Shown here one piece after another: positions 51,738 through 60,691 of a stretch of DNA of 64,000 nt. The notes below the pieces were generated by a model. That model saw only the letters and a list, made by a program, of their open reading frames with translations, was not told the DNA's origin and did not search any database. The position numbers and the translations under genes are program-made. The stretch spans positions 6,904-70,903 of the forward strand of contig URDN01000008.1 in assembly GCA_900546495.1 (NCBI GenBank), given 5' to 3'. The DNA is from an uncultured Lachnospiraceae bacterium (GTDB lineage: Bacteria > Bacillota > Clostridia > Lachnospirales > Lachnospiraceae). Position 1 is the stretch's first letter. Each line of letters opens with the position of its first letter.

Positions 51738-53873
51738 ATGATTTCAGATACTTATCTGTCTGCCTTAAAGCAGGCGCGCAAAGATTTTATGGAAGGAACC
51801 GGACATCCGGAAATGATCATCCGGGAAGAAGTGTTGGATTCCTGGCGGCGTTCCCGGGCATTTCATATCAACGCACCGGATGCCCGTTGCAACATTTTAA
51901 CACAGGAACAATTGCAGGAAGCCATTACAGAAAATCAGGTGCTTTATAACATTGCATCTTCATTCATCGATTATCTGTATCAGATCGTAAAAGGCTCCGG
52001 TTTTATGATCATGTTTGCTGACAAAAACGGCCATGTTCTGAAGCTTGTGGGGGATGCAGACATTGTAGAAACGGCTAAAAATCAGGATATTCCATTGACG
52101 GAAGGCAGCTGTCGACTGGAATCAGTACTTGGCACAAATGCCATCGGCACACCATTATTTTCCGGTAAACCGATTCAGCTTTTTGCTTATGAGCACTATT
52201 TTGAACTGAGTTCTAACTGGACCTGTTCCGGCGCACCGATCCTGCTCAAAGACAAGATTCTTGGTGTCATCTGCATCAGCGGTTCCTGGGAACGGGCTCA
52301 TCCGCATACCCTTGGCATGGTAATGTCTGCTGCTGAAGCCATTTCCCGTCAACTTTATCTGACGGAGGCAAACGAGCATCTGATTGCCATGCGAAATCAA
52401 CTTCAGACCAGTATTGACTCTATTCACAGTGGCATTGTCCTGCTGGATGCGGATTATAACGTTTCTTATGTAAATGCAATTACATTGCATGTATTGAAAT
52501 TTGCAAAGGAAGATGTATTAAATCATTCCTACCGGGAGATTTTTCCAAATCTGGAACTTGAAAAATTAAAAGAAAATACCTACGATTTCGAAACAACGGT
52601 CTGTGGGAAAAAGGAATCCTTCAAATGTTATGTCAGTATCAAATTTGTAGCACCAACCAACTACAGCAACAAGGAAAGTTTTTTAATCTCTTTCCGAAAA
52701 ACAGAATATATCCAGCAGCTGGCTAACAAAGTTATGGGCTCAGATGCTCATTATACTTTTCATAATATCATCGGTGAATGCCCTGCTCTGCAGCGCCTGA
52801 AAGGTCTTGCCTTAAAAGTTGCTCAGGGAAATACCAGTGTTCTGATTACCGGTGAAAGTGGAACCGGAAAAGAATTGTTCGCCCAGTCCATCCACAATAA
52901 CAGTCCACATTCCAACGGTCCTTTCGTAGCGATCAATTGTGGTGCGATTCCAAAAGATCTGATTGAAAGTGAATTGTTCGGTTACGATTCCGGTGCTTTT
53001 ACCGGCGCAAAAAAAGAAGGCCGTGCCGGTAAATTCGAGCTGGCAAACGGTGGTACGATTTTTCTGGATGAGATTGGAGATATGCCTTACGAAGTACAGG
53101 TTCGACTGCTGCGTGTGCTTCAGGAAAAATCCGTCACACGTATCGGCGGCAAGAAATCCATTCCGTTAAACGTGCGTGTCATCGCAGCAACCAATGTGAA
53201 TCTGGAAGAAGCGATTGAAAATCATGTATTCCGAAGCGATCTGTATTATCGGCTGAATGTTTTCAGTCTGCATATTCCTCCGCTTCGGGAACGCGGCGAT
53301 GACATTTTCCTGCTGACCAGTCATTTTCTGGAAAAATATCAGAATCCAAACCACGAACCAATCACTGTTATTTCCGATGACGTACGCAAAATTTTTGAAC
53401 TTTATAACTGGCCGGGAAACATCCGTGAGCTGGAAAATGTCATTGAACGCTGCTGTATTCTGACCTCTAACGGAACATTAACAAAAGAGGCACTTCCTTC
53501 CAATATGCAGCATGTTCTGGAGAATAAAAATCTGATACCGACGAAAAATAACATGGAAGCAGTGGCAACCGTTTCTGTATCACCTGCTGTTCCTGACACT
53601 TTGCCAATAACAGACCTCCCTGTGGAAAACATGCCATCGATTCAGGATACTTTTGTCTCCCCAACAGAATCCGTGATGGACACGGAGCACATCACTTCAA
53701 CTATTACCGCTGAAGAATCGGAAAAATTACTGATTATCGAACATCTAAAACGATCCGGCGGAAATGTAAAAAAAGCATCCGACAGCCTTGGTATAAGCCG
53801 CCGCACACTTTATCGTAAACTTGAGAAATATGAAATTGATCCGGCAGAAATCCGATATCTAACTCACCGATAG
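51738..53873 (+). CDS. acoR: AcoR-like sigma-54-dependent activator
   Basis: 711 residues. The N-terminus has the AcoR-family signature EEVLDSWRRSRAF, then a GAF sensor (about 70-195) and a PAS domain (about 220-320). The AAA+ core (about 340-575) has Walker A GESGTGKE (372-379), the sigma-54 contact loop GAFTGA (419-424) and FLDEIGDMP. A poorly conserved linker and a Fis-type helix-turn-helix (about 675-710, ASDSLGISRRTLYRKL) follow. It activates sigma-54 RNA polymerase. It is divergent from acoA, with the 15-bp array between them. The shared motif also near 63.7 kb suggests a second target. Confidence 0.92.
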   Translation: MISDTYLSALKQARKDFMEGTGHPEMIIREEVLDSWRRSRAFHINAPDARCNILTQEQLQEAITENQVLYNIASSFIDYLYQIVKGSGFMIMFADKNGHVLKLVGDADIVETAKNQDIPLTEGSCRLESVLGTNAIGTPLFSGKPIQLFAYEHYFELSSNWTCSGAPILLKDKILGVICISGSWERAHPHTLGMVMSAAEAISRQLYLTEANEHLIAMRNQLQTSIDSIHSGIVLLDADYNVSYVNAITLHVLKFAKEDVLNHSYREIFPNLELEKLKENTYDFETTVCGKKESFKCYVSIKFVAPTNYSNKESFLISFRKTEYIQQLANKVMGSDAHYTFHNIIGECPALQRLKGLALKVAQGNTSVLITGESGTGKELFAQSIHNNSPHSNGPFVAINCGAIPKDLIESELFGYDSGAFTGAKKEGRAGKFELANGGTIFLDEIGDMPYEVQVRLLRVLQEKSVTRIGGKKSIPLNVRVIAATNVNLEEAIENHVFRSDLYYRLNVFSLHIPPLRERGDDIFLLTSHFLEKYQNPNHEPITVISDDVRKIFELYNWPGNIRELENVIERCCILTSNGTLTKEALPSNMQHVLENKNLIPTKNNMEAVATVSVSPAVPDTLPITDLPVENMPSIQDTFVSPTESVMDTEHITSTITAEESEKLLIIEHLKRSGGNVKKASDSLGISRRTLYRKLEKYEIDPAEIRYLTHR

Positions 53874-53923
53874 GATAACAAAGGCGGAACAATCATTCAT
53901 TATATTACCGAAAAATAATGTAA

Positions 53924-53993
53924 AAGAGAGCAGAAAAACTTACCCCTGCTGCTGACGATCATCTCGCCGGGAAAAATTTCCTCTGCTCCCTTT
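53924..53993. terminator. Terminator hairpin related to the conserved-loop family (copy 6, divergent)
   Basis: Arms GAGAGCAGA / TCTGCTCCC around inner CTTACCC / GGGAAAAA. The loop contains GCTGACGATCAT, matching the family core GCTAACAATCGC at 9 of 12 positions. It lies between the convergent activator gene (+) and the MerR gene (-), followed by TTTATTTACG as in other copies. Family membership is less certain than for copies 1-5. Confidence 0.55.
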
Positions 53994-54037
53994 ATTTACG
54001 TTATTTTTTATCAGAAAATCTTTCTCTCCTGTTTACC

Positions 54038-54889
54038 TCAACGTTTAATATAGATCTGAAGCTGCGAAAAATCTACTTTTTCCGTATCCGTAATTCCCTG
54101 AAATGTTGTATCCAGTAAACACTCATCGATCAGATTTCCCTCTGTCTTTATATCATGTTGTTTCGCCCATTCCAGCAATTCGTCCACTGCTTTCCGTTTA
54201 TAAGGCATGTCAAACCGATTCATGCACAGATACTCTCCTGCCGGAAGTGTCTTGATGTTTTCACTATACTGCTCTATATCAATCTCTGCATCCTCCGGCA
54301 GATAAATAAATCCACCGGCTTCTTCCAGCCAGTCCTCATTTTTCAGATTTTTTTCCGGGAAAAATGCTCCCCACCCAAGATCATCTGAAAGATTCTGCTT
54401 CCCAAGTTCTTTTCTGATATTCATAAACGTCTGATACAGTTTACTTCGTGTCATGAATGTTGTCCCCCATGGTATCATAAACAGCATTCTTTTGGGGAAA
54501 TATTTAATCATTGGAATCGATACTGTGTATAACTCCAGTCCTGCCCGCTCTAATGCATAAATCCGGTTGTTGATTTTTTCCACTTTACGGTTCATGCTTT
54601 CAATATCTGCCAGCATCTTTTCCCGCGACGCTTTCAGCCCCTTCTTGATATTATCCAGACTTTTCTTTTTAATATTCGCCTTGATAACTTCCAGCGGAAC
54701 ATTATTGTTCTTCAAAAAAAGAATTTCCCGCAATTCCATAATCTGACTTGTCGAATATTTCCGGTATCCATTCGTGTCAATAAATTCCGGTTTAAACAAA
54801 TCAATAGAATCATAATAAATCAATGTCTGCCGCGACACCCCAACCGTATCTGCCAATTCTTTCACTCCCAACCACTGCCTGTCTTCCAT
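54038..54889 (-). CDS. MerR-family regulator with effector-binding-like domain
   Basis: 283 residues: MerR helix-turn-helix at 5-75 (LGVKELADTVGVSRQTLIYYDSIDLF, TNGYRKYSTSQIMELREI), a coiled-coil linker (about 80-120), and a C-terminal domain of GyrI/AraC-effector-binding type (..FMIPWGTTF.., LPAGEYLCMNRFDMPYK). It probably senses a small molecule and controls nearby genes, most likely the symporter unit upstream (inference). AGGAGG precedes the ATG. Confidence 0.85.
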   Translation of the reverse strand: MEDRQWLGVKELADTVGVSRQTLIYYDSIDLFKPEFIDTNGYRKYSTSQIMELREILFLKNNNVPLEVIKANIKKKSLDNIKKGLKASREKMLADIESMNRKVEKINNRIYALERAGLELYTVSIPMIKYFPKRMLFMIPWGTTFMTRSKLYQTFMNIRKELGKQNLSDDLGWGAFFPEKNLKNEDWLEEAGGFIYLPEDAEIDIEQYSENIKTLPAGEYLCMNRFDMPYKRKAVDELLEWAKQHDIKTEGNLIDECLLDTTFQGITDTEKVDFSQLQIYIKR

Positions 54890-55032
54890 TTAGGTACCTC
54901 CTCTTATGTTGAAAAGTTTATTTGACTTTTACCCCCCCAGACCATGGACTGAAAATCGCGCATTGTATTTTCCCATATAATAACTATAACAAATTTTTCT
55001 CACATTTGCATTTCTTTTCAAAGTACAAAAAC

Positions 55033-55064
55033 CGAAAATTCCCGGAATTTCTCCGGGAATTTCG
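55033..55064 (-). terminator. Terminator after the GutM-like gene
   Basis: Minus-strand stem CGAAATTCCCGGA / TCCGGGAATTTTCG followed by GTTTTTG; about 80 bases past the stop at 55143. Confidence 0.75.
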
Positions 55065-55142
55065 TTTTCCGTCATATACGGACATTTTTATGCATCTGCC
55101 ATCCGATCATACAGTAAAGCGGACATTCGCAATCCGCTTTCG

Positions 55143-55577
55143 CTACTTGCTCATGAACGCAGTCGCTTTGCGACCTGCGTTCAGATTACAGCGTTTCCTG
55201 TAATCTTCCTGCAAATTGCATACTGCGCGGTAGACTTTTTTATCCTGCTGCAATTTTGTTACGTCTATAGTCGGAATATATTGACCGATAAGCTGATCGG
55301 CCTTTATTTCCTTAGAAGGTTTTAAGAGAATTGAGGTATATAAATAACTTGCATCCAGAATCTTTCCCTCCGCATCAGAAGCCGCAAGAACATACATCCG
55401 CAATGCGAAAAATTTACCATTGATTCCACGAAATACACGGGGTGCTTTTGTACCAAGCCGGTAAAGTATGTTATTCATTTTTACTACCTGAAGATATTGA
55501 AAGAATCCGCTAATCGCCCAGATTACTCCTACAACAATAATAATGTTTGAAATTGTATAAATTGATATATGTCCCAT
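55143..55577 (-). CDS. GutM-like membrane-bound regulator/accessory protein
   Basis: 144 residues: one N-terminal membrane helix (about 8-28, NIIIVVGVIWAISGFFQYLQ) and a cytoplasmic part (MNNILYRLGTKAPRVFRGINGKFFALRMYVLAASDAEGKI in pieces). The cytoplasmic part resembles the GutM glucitol-operon activator family, in the pattern of small hydrophobic segment, 'G..gR.rGg.f.ar.iv.lA.D..g.I.da'. GutM proteins help express sugar transport genes by an unclear mechanism. A GTG start at 55586 is possible. It ends the SSS symporter unit. Confidence 0.55.
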   Translation of the reverse strand: MGHISIYTISNIIIVVGVIWAISGFFQYLQVVKMNNILYRLGTKAPRVFRGINGKFFALRMYVLAASDAEGKILDASYLYTSILLKPSKEIKADQLIGQYIPTIDVTKLQQDKKVYRAVCNLQEDYRKRCNLNAGRKATAFMSK

Positions 55578-55603
55578 ATCTTTCACCAGCCTTTTTCAAA
55601 ATT

Positions 55604-55729
55604 CTATTTCGTGTTTTCCAGATCTTTTCGTTTCTTCGCTTTTCCAACTCCAATCAGGCAGCTTACTGCAAAAAATGCCATAATGCACATTACACCTATC
55701 ATATATACCTGAGCAACACTATCTGCCAT
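55604..55729 (-). CDS. 41-residue single-helix membrane protein
   Basis: ATG at 55729 with GGAG about 9 bases upstream; stop TAG. The product has one membrane helix (YMIGVMCIMAFFAVSCLIGV) and a basic KAKKRK tail. Its start AQVYMIGVM resembles AEVQYMALVM of the 36-residue protein at 61812, which sits in the same place behind the other symporter. Possibly a small symporter subunit. Too short for usual gene callers. Confidence 0.65.
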   Translation of the reverse strand: MADSVAQVYMIGVMCIMAFFAVSCLIGVGKAKKRKDLENTK

Positions 55730-55747
55730 AATCTGTTCTCCTTCCTG

Positions 55748-55843
55748 CTATTTCTTTCTGTGTGTCAATGTGTAAATTAACTGACCGCATGCACACAATA
55801 CAAGAATTAATACAATTGTAATAATAAAAAGTTTTAAAAACAT
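55748..55843 (-). CDS. 31-residue single-helix membrane protein
   Basis: ATG at 55843, six bases after AGGAGG, stop at 55748. Almost entirely a hydrophobic helix (FIITIVLILVLCACGQLIYT) with a basic THRKK tail. It begins 14 bases after the symporter stop codon. The ribosome site is excellent, so it is very likely translated. Function unknown; a small subunit or stabiliser of the symporter is the natural guess. Confidence 0.65.
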   Translation of the reverse strand: MFLKLFIITIVLILVLCACGQLIYTLTHRKK

Positions 55844-55857
55844 CCTGTACCTCCTGT

Positions 55858-57354
55858 CTAGTTCTGCTGCTCTCTCATTTTTGCCTCTGCAATCTTGTAA
55901 TATCCCGGCTCGCCATTTTTACTTGCAAGATTACCAATCACAAGAATTACGATTGTCAGAATACATGTTACATATGCATTCGGTAAAGTTACGCCGATTG
56001 CACCTGCAACGGCTGCCTGAATACCGGTAAAGGACCATAAAATGTTTGCAATCCAGGAAATTGCCAGTGCTGCGATTGCAACTTTTGAATTTCTTTTCCA
56101 GAACAGTCCAAACGCAACCAGAAAGAATACCGGAATTACCCATGAGAATACCCAGCCGATTGCATCAAGGATCGTCGGTAATGCAGTTGATGTGATCATT
56201 GCACATACCGCCAGAATGACGATGAGGATTCTTGTCATATTTGTTGCCTGTTTCGGACTTGCTTTCGGATTAATGTAACCCAGATAAATATCATTTACCC
56301 AGATTGTAGACGGTGTCAAACTTGTCATTGCAAAGGTTGAAAGAATTGCTGCCAGTAACGCTGCCAGTAAAACGGCACTGATCCAGCCTGGTAACAGATC
56401 AACCAGCATTGTCATAGCTGCTTCTTTTGCTCCAGCTGCCGCATATTCCGGAATTGCACGTGCTGCCAGACCAAGAATTACCGCAAACACACCAAATAAA
56501 CCATTTAATGGAGCTGCCAGCCATACCGAACGGCGGATTGTTTTCTCGTTCTTCGCACTCATCATCGTCTGCATCAGCATCTGGGAAATACCCTGACAGA
56601 ATGTTACCGCAATAATCTGACCTACTGCAAAGGATATAAACAGGTTTGCATTTCCAAACACATTTGTCATAAATGCTTCTTCACCGGTAAATGTATCCAT
56701 AATAAAGTTAAAGTTTCCGCCCGGCATCTTAAATGCTATGGCTACCGTTGCAATGATCAGACCAATATACATAACAGTTGCATTTACTACATTTACAGCA
56801 CCAAGTTCTTTCATTCCTGCAAAAATAACCCACAGAATACCGATAATTGCACCTACAATAATAGAATTCTGAAGTGGCCATCCCGTCAGTGCGGTAATAA
56901 CAATACCCATACCCTGACATTCCAGAACAAGTACGCCCCAAACCTGTCCTGCCATCGTACAGGAAATTGCCAATGCTACTCCAGGGCCATACATATCTTT
57001 TAAAAGTTCTGGTACTGTAGTAATACCGAAATGGCGAACCCACTGTCCGGTTGCAAAACAGGCTACAACAACCATTAAAACGTGCGCCAGACTGAACCAG
57101 ATTGCAATTGCCCCCATTCCGTAGGACATCTCAAATACACCTGTAATATGTGCCGAACCTAATACTGTCAATGCAATCGTCGGTGCCAGTGTAATGACTC
57201 CCATGTTACGACCTGCCAGAAGGAAATCCTTATCATCCCCACTTGCCGCAGCAGTATGGGCTTTCTTCTTTTCTACCGCCTTTAAAACCATAGAGACGAT
57301 TGCTACTACTGCTATTTCATATATAATAACAGCAAGAATCAATCCAACTTTCAT
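55858..57354 (-). CDS. Sodium:solute symporter (SSS family), second copy
   Basis: 498 residues, about 13 membrane helices, LeuT-like SSS fold. Motifs include LLAGRNMGVITLAPTIALTVLGSAHITG, IAVTFCQGISQMLMQTMMSAKNEKTIRRSVWLAAPLNGLF in pieces, and AALLAAILSTFAMTSLTPSTIWVNDIY. It is about 50% alike by eye to the symporter at 62080, with the same order of small genes behind it. Likely substrate is the organic acid or amine handled by the nearby enzymes. A terminator separates it from the cupin gene, so it may have its own promoter. Confidence 0.9.
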   Translation of the reverse strand: MKVGLILAVIIYEIAVVAIVSMVLKAVEKKKAHTAAASGDDKDFLLAGRNMGVITLAPTIALTVLGSAHITGVFEMSYGMGAIAIWFSLAHVLMVVVACFATGQWVRHFGITTVPELLKDMYGPGVALAISCTMAGQVWGVLVLECQGMGIVITALTGWPLQNSIIVGAIIGILWVIFAGMKELGAVNVVNATVMYIGLIIATVAIAFKMPGGNFNFIMDTFTGEEAFMTNVFGNANLFISFAVGQIIAVTFCQGISQMLMQTMMSAKNEKTIRRSVWLAAPLNGLFGVFAVILGLAARAIPEYAAAGAKEAAMTMLVDLLPGWISAVLLAALLAAILSTFAMTSLTPSTIWVNDIYLGYINPKASPKQATNMTRILIVILAVCAMITSTALPTILDAIGWVFSWVIPVFFLVAFGLFWKRNSKVAIAALAISWIANILWSFTGIQAAVAGAIGVTLPNAYVTCILTIVILVIGNLASKNGEPGYYKIAEAKMREQQN

Positions 57355-57375
57355 CTTCTACCTTCCTCTCCTTAA

Positions 57376-57420
57376 TAAAAAAAACGGCAGACAAGTCATA
57401 ATTTATAGATTTGTCTGCCG
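57376..57420 (-). terminator. Terminator after the bicupin gene
   Basis: Stem CGGCAGACAAA / TTGTCTGCCG with A/T-rich loop, then T8 on the minus strand; 40 bases past the cupin stop and about 20 bases before the symporter ATG. Confidence 0.85.
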
Positions 57421-57459
57421 CCTTCTTTAATACCTATGTTTGTTTGTAAAAACTGTTAC

Positions 57460-58179
57460 CTAACGGCAAGGGCTTAATGATAAAGCAAAACGTACACACT
57501 GTTTGCTTACATTTTCAATCTCCCATTTTGCGCCCATTGGAATAACAACAGCATCTTCCTGTCTGTTCATTTCCAGTTTTTCACCATCAACAGTTGCAAC
57601 ACACTGACCATTGTACATATATGCGATCACGTCAGATTTTGGAGTATCCAATGTCAGTTTTGCACCCGGATATACATCAACAATATGGAATTCCTGTGTC
57701 GGAGAACCTGTTATCTCTTCATCTGCCAGTGTAAAGAAAGTTACACCTTCTTTTTCTGTTACTTTTGCATCATTTACGTTCTTGATATACGGCTCAGACT
57801 GTTTAAATCCTCTTGGACAGAGTGTAACAAGGAATTTCAGATTTGCTGTTCCATCCGGATACATCTCATGGTCATAATTACCTGGTGTCCACATGATATC
57901 GCCTGCTTTGTAAGCATAACGTTTTCCGTTCATCATGGAATATCCTTCACCTTCCAGAATGTAGAAAATGTGATCTGCCGGACCGTGGTTTGCGATTAAT
58001 GCAGCTCCGCCATATGTAATCTCACAGGTTGAAAAATACTGATATGTCCACTCTGTTCCTGCCGGATCATAGCCCATCTTTGCTGCATTTGCAAAAGGTC
58101 TGGAATGTGCGCCTACGTGCTGAACCGGTGCCATATCTCTCATATCATAAAAATTCTGTACATATGCTTTAAAGCTCAT
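57460..58179 (-). CDS. Bicupin, ureidoglycine-aminohydrolase-like
   Basis: 239 residues with two cupin domains: about 45-125 (IANHGPADHIFYILEGEGYSMM in pieces, GDIMWTPGNYDHEMYPDG) and about 160-230 (HIVDVYPGAKLTLDTP, EDAVVIPMGAKWEI). His and Glu metal positions are visible in the first domain; the second looks degenerate. Nearest recognisable relatives are (S)-ureidoglycine aminohydrolase-type bicupins, but no other purine-degradation enzyme is present. It may be an isomerase or lyase in the pathway. Start 58179 chosen on a GGGGGA site; ATG 58194 also possible. Confidence 0.7.
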   Translation of the reverse strand: MSFKAYVQNFYDMRDMAPVQHVGAHSRPFANAAKMGYDPAGTEWTYQYFSTCEITYGGAALIANHGPADHIFYILEGEGYSMMNGKRYAYKAGDIMWTPGNYDHEMYPDGTANLKFLVTLCPRGFKQSEPYIKNVNDAKVTEKEGVTFFTLADEEITGSPTQEFHIVDVYPGAKLTLDTPKSDVIAYMYNGQCVATVDGEKLEMNRQEDAVVIPMGAKWEIENVSKQCVRFALSLSPCR

Positions 58180-58232
58180 AATAATATCCCCCATATCATC
58201 TTAATCTTTTTATTCAATATTTCCTGTTTTGT

Positions 58233-59114
58233 TTATCTCTTATATCCACATGCATCTTCCAGAACCTGTGTCAGAATAGAGAAATCTTTCTCTGCTCTGC
58301 CTGTTGCAGAAGCTGCCTGAAGCTGCTGTCTTGTGATTGCTGTCGCAGGCATAGATACGCCATACTGTTTTGCTGCATCAAATGCAAGATCCAGATCTTT
58401 CATCATCAGTTTTACAGTAAATGCCGGTGCATACTCGCCCTCTGCGATTAATTTTGCTTTGTATCCGCAAAGTGGTGAACCTGCTGCAGAACCTGCAATA
58501 ACTTCACAGACCTGAGCAACATCCAGTCCAGCTTTTTCAGATAATACAACTGCTTCTGCTTCAATCTGCATGGTAGATGCGATCATTGTATTAATTGCAA
58601 GTTTCAATACAACAGCCTGCTCTGCATCACCAAGATAGAACTGGTTTTTGCCAAGAATTTCAAAATAAGGAAGCACAATATCATAAGTATCCTTATCGCC
58701 GGAAGCAAGAATACCAAGTGTTCCGTTCTGTGCCAGCATAGTACTTCCTGTAACCGGTCCACGAATCAGTTTACATCCTGCGCCTTCTACTGCTGCATTC
58801 AGCTCCTCGGACTCAGCCGGAGCAACAGTACTCATGTTGATCACAATTTTTCCTGCCGTTAATCCTGCAACCACACCATTTTCACCCTGTGTTACAGCTT
58901 TTAATGTAGGTCCGTCAGAAACACAGATGAAAATAATATCGCAATTTTCGCCGATTTCCTTTGGTGTTGCTGCAAGTTTTGCACCTTTTGCTACCAGTTC
59001 ATCTGCCTTGGATGCAGTACGATTCCATACTGTAAGATCCTTTCCTGCATCAAGCAGACGATTACTCATTGGCTTACCCATGTTTCCAAGTCCAATGTAA
59101 CCTAATTTTGCCAT
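58233..59114 (-). CDS. 3-hydroxyisobutyrate dehydrogenase-family reductase
   Basis: 293 residues. NAD(P)-binding motif GYIGLGNMGKPMSNRL, substrate-site GPVTGSTMLAQNGTL, catalytic Lys in VVLKLAINTM (GxxxKxxxN-like) and an all-helical C-terminal domain. The family reduces or oxidises beta-hydroxy acids such as 3-hydroxyisobutyrate, tartronate semialdehyde and 4-hydroxybutyrate/succinic semialdehyde. Substrate here unknown; it may feed the 4-hydroxybutyrate genes. Confidence 0.85.
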   Translation of the reverse strand: MAKLGYIGLGNMGKPMSNRLLDAGKDLTVWNRTASKADELVAKGAKLAATPKEIGENCDIIFICVSDGPTLKAVTQGENGVVAGLTAGKIVINMSTVAPAESEELNAAVEGAGCKLIRGPVTGSTMLAQNGTLGILASGDKDTYDIVLPYFEILGKNQFYLGDAEQAVVLKLAINTMIASTMQIEAEAVVLSEKAGLDVAQVCEVIAGSAAGSPLCGYKAKLIAEGEYAPAFTVKLMMKDLDLAFDAAKQYGVSMPATAITRQQLQAASATGRAEKDFSILTQVLEDACGYKR

Positions 59115-59207
59115 TTTTTTATCCTCCTTTTTATATGAAGGAACTGTTATACCCTTTTATGATCCCCCCGATATAACAGTCCCTGCGAATCATTGAAACG
59201 TTTTGTT

Positions 59208-60446
59208 TTACGGGAACATGCAGCCTGCAAAACCACAGGATACAATCTCGTCAGATGGGAAGTGTGTGATAACTTCGTGTCCGGTTTCAGTAACAACGAT
59301 TTCTTCCTCAATTCTCGCGGAACCGGTACCGTCTTCTGACGGGCACCAGGTCTCAATTGCAAATGTCATGCCCGGTTTAAACTCTAACGGATTATCCAGT
59401 GAGAACAGGCGGGAAATTGCCGGATTCTCCCACAGACCAAGTCCAATACCATGTGCAAACTGAAGCAGAAATGCCTCTTTTTCATCATTAAATCCAAGTT
59501 CCTGTGCGGACGGCCATACTTTTGCAACATCTGCTGTCGTAGCTCCCGGTTTGATCTGGTCAATACCGTCACGAATCCATTTCAGTGCTTTTGCATACGC
59601 TTCTTCCTGTGCTTTTGTCGGTCTTCCACAGGAGAATGTACGGTAATAGCAGGTATGATATCCGTTATATACATTTCCTACATCAAAGTAAACCAACTCA
59701 CCCGGTCGAATCATACGATTGGATGTTGTATGGCTATGTGGATTTCCACGCTGACCGGAAATACAGTTTACAAACTCTACAGATTCAGCTCCCCATTTAA
59801 ACAACTGATGCTGGATCAGTGCTGCCATCTCATTCTCGGTTGCACCCGGACGAAGATTTTTTGCAACATCCCAGTATGCAGCATCAACCATTGCTGCTGA
59901 GCATTTCAATAACTGAATCTCGTCATCTGTCTTGATCATTCTTGCATTGACCATAACAGCCTGACCATCACCAATCTTGACACCTGCTCTTTCCAGTTCC
60001 TGATATAATGGAATATCCACAATATCAATTCCAAGTGGCTGATCAAAAACATCATGTTTTTTCAGGTAGCTGATAATTTCTTCTACTTCCTGCTGTACCA
60101 TGCCGACAGAAGCTGGAATGGAACCTCTCATAGAACCAACTGCAGGCATGATGTTTTCCGGACGAATCCATGAAACACGCTGTCTCTTGGACGGGCAGGC
60201 CGGATCAAACAGAATCGGCTGATCATATCCATCAATCAGCAAACAATGACGGTTCATTTTATTTCTGTTCCACTCACCTACATGTGTACCCGTAATGTAG
60301 CGGATATTGTCAAAATCGTAGCAGAGCAATGCTCCAAATTCTGACTCATGTAAAAATTTCTTTGCTCTTTCGAGTCTCTCTGAGTGAAGTCGCTCAAAGT
60401 TAATATTATCCTCGAAATCAACCCCGTTAAATCCTGATCTTGGCAT
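59208..60446 (-). CDS. M24-family (creatinase/aminopeptidase P-like) protein with altered metal site
   Basis: 412 residues: N-terminal creatinase-like domain (about 25-170, FGALLCYDFDNIRYITGTHV) and C-terminal pita-bread domain. Metal ligands partly kept: first Asp in YFDVGNVYNGY, His in FAHGIGLGLWENP, Glu in FAIETWCPSE and RIEEEIVV. The second Asp of the usual SDxTR block is replaced (YHTCYYRTF, Cys). This suggests a non-peptidase role like creatinase, ectoine hydrolase or DddP. It starts a unit with the reductase and cupin. AGGAGGAG lies 9 bases before the ATG. Confidence 0.8.
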   Translation of the reverse strand: MPRSGFNGVDFEDNINFERLHSERLERAKKFLHESEFGALLCYDFDNIRYITGTHVGEWNRNKMNRHCLLIDGYDQPILFDPACPSKRQRVSWIRPENIMPAVGSMRGSIPASVGMVQQEVEEIISYLKKHDVFDQPLGIDIVDIPLYQELERAGVKIGDGQAVMVNARMIKTDDEIQLLKCSAAMVDAAYWDVAKNLRPGATENEMAALIQHQLFKWGAESVEFVNCISGQRGNPHSHTTSNRMIRPGELVYFDVGNVYNGYHTCYYRTFSCGRPTKAQEEAYAKALKWIRDGIDQIKPGATTADVAKVWPSAQELGFNDEKEAFLLQFAHGIGLGLWENPAISRLFSLDNPLEFKPGMTFAIETWCPSEDGTGSARIEEEIVVTETGHEVITHFPSDEIVSCGFAGCMFP

Positions 60447-60515
60447 AAATTTTTCTCCTCCTAATTTAATTTTCGGTTATGTGTTCTTCATGGCTTTATC
60501 CTATCCCCCCATCTT

Positions 60516-60670
60516 GCTATAAGGTCAATCACAAAGTCCCTACAAAAATAACCATATTTTTGCACAGTTAATTTTGACTATTCCAGTGTTTTCTATACAT
60601 ATTGCACAATTTTATGTTTTTTAAGCTATAACATCATACAACACCAAACCTTATAGTCGACTATAAGGTT
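60516..60670. promoter_or_regulatory. 24-bp perfect palindrome and half copy upstream of the M24 gene
   Basis: AACCTTATAGTC followed by its exact complement fills 60647-60670. A half copy, CTATAAGGT, lies near 60517-60525, about 130 bases closer to the gene and overlapping a TTGACC that could be a -35 box. The core ATAGTCGACTAT fits the FCD/GntR operator pattern. Two sites could allow looping repression. The rest of this 330-base spacer is AT-rich with no gene. Confidence 0.6.
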
Positions 60671-60691
60671 GTCACAGCTAACTGAAAATCC

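Noticed and set aside
59208..60446. DMSP lyase DddP
   Set aside because: Same M24 fold, but the DddP metal residues around the D-x-D and V-D positions are not matched.
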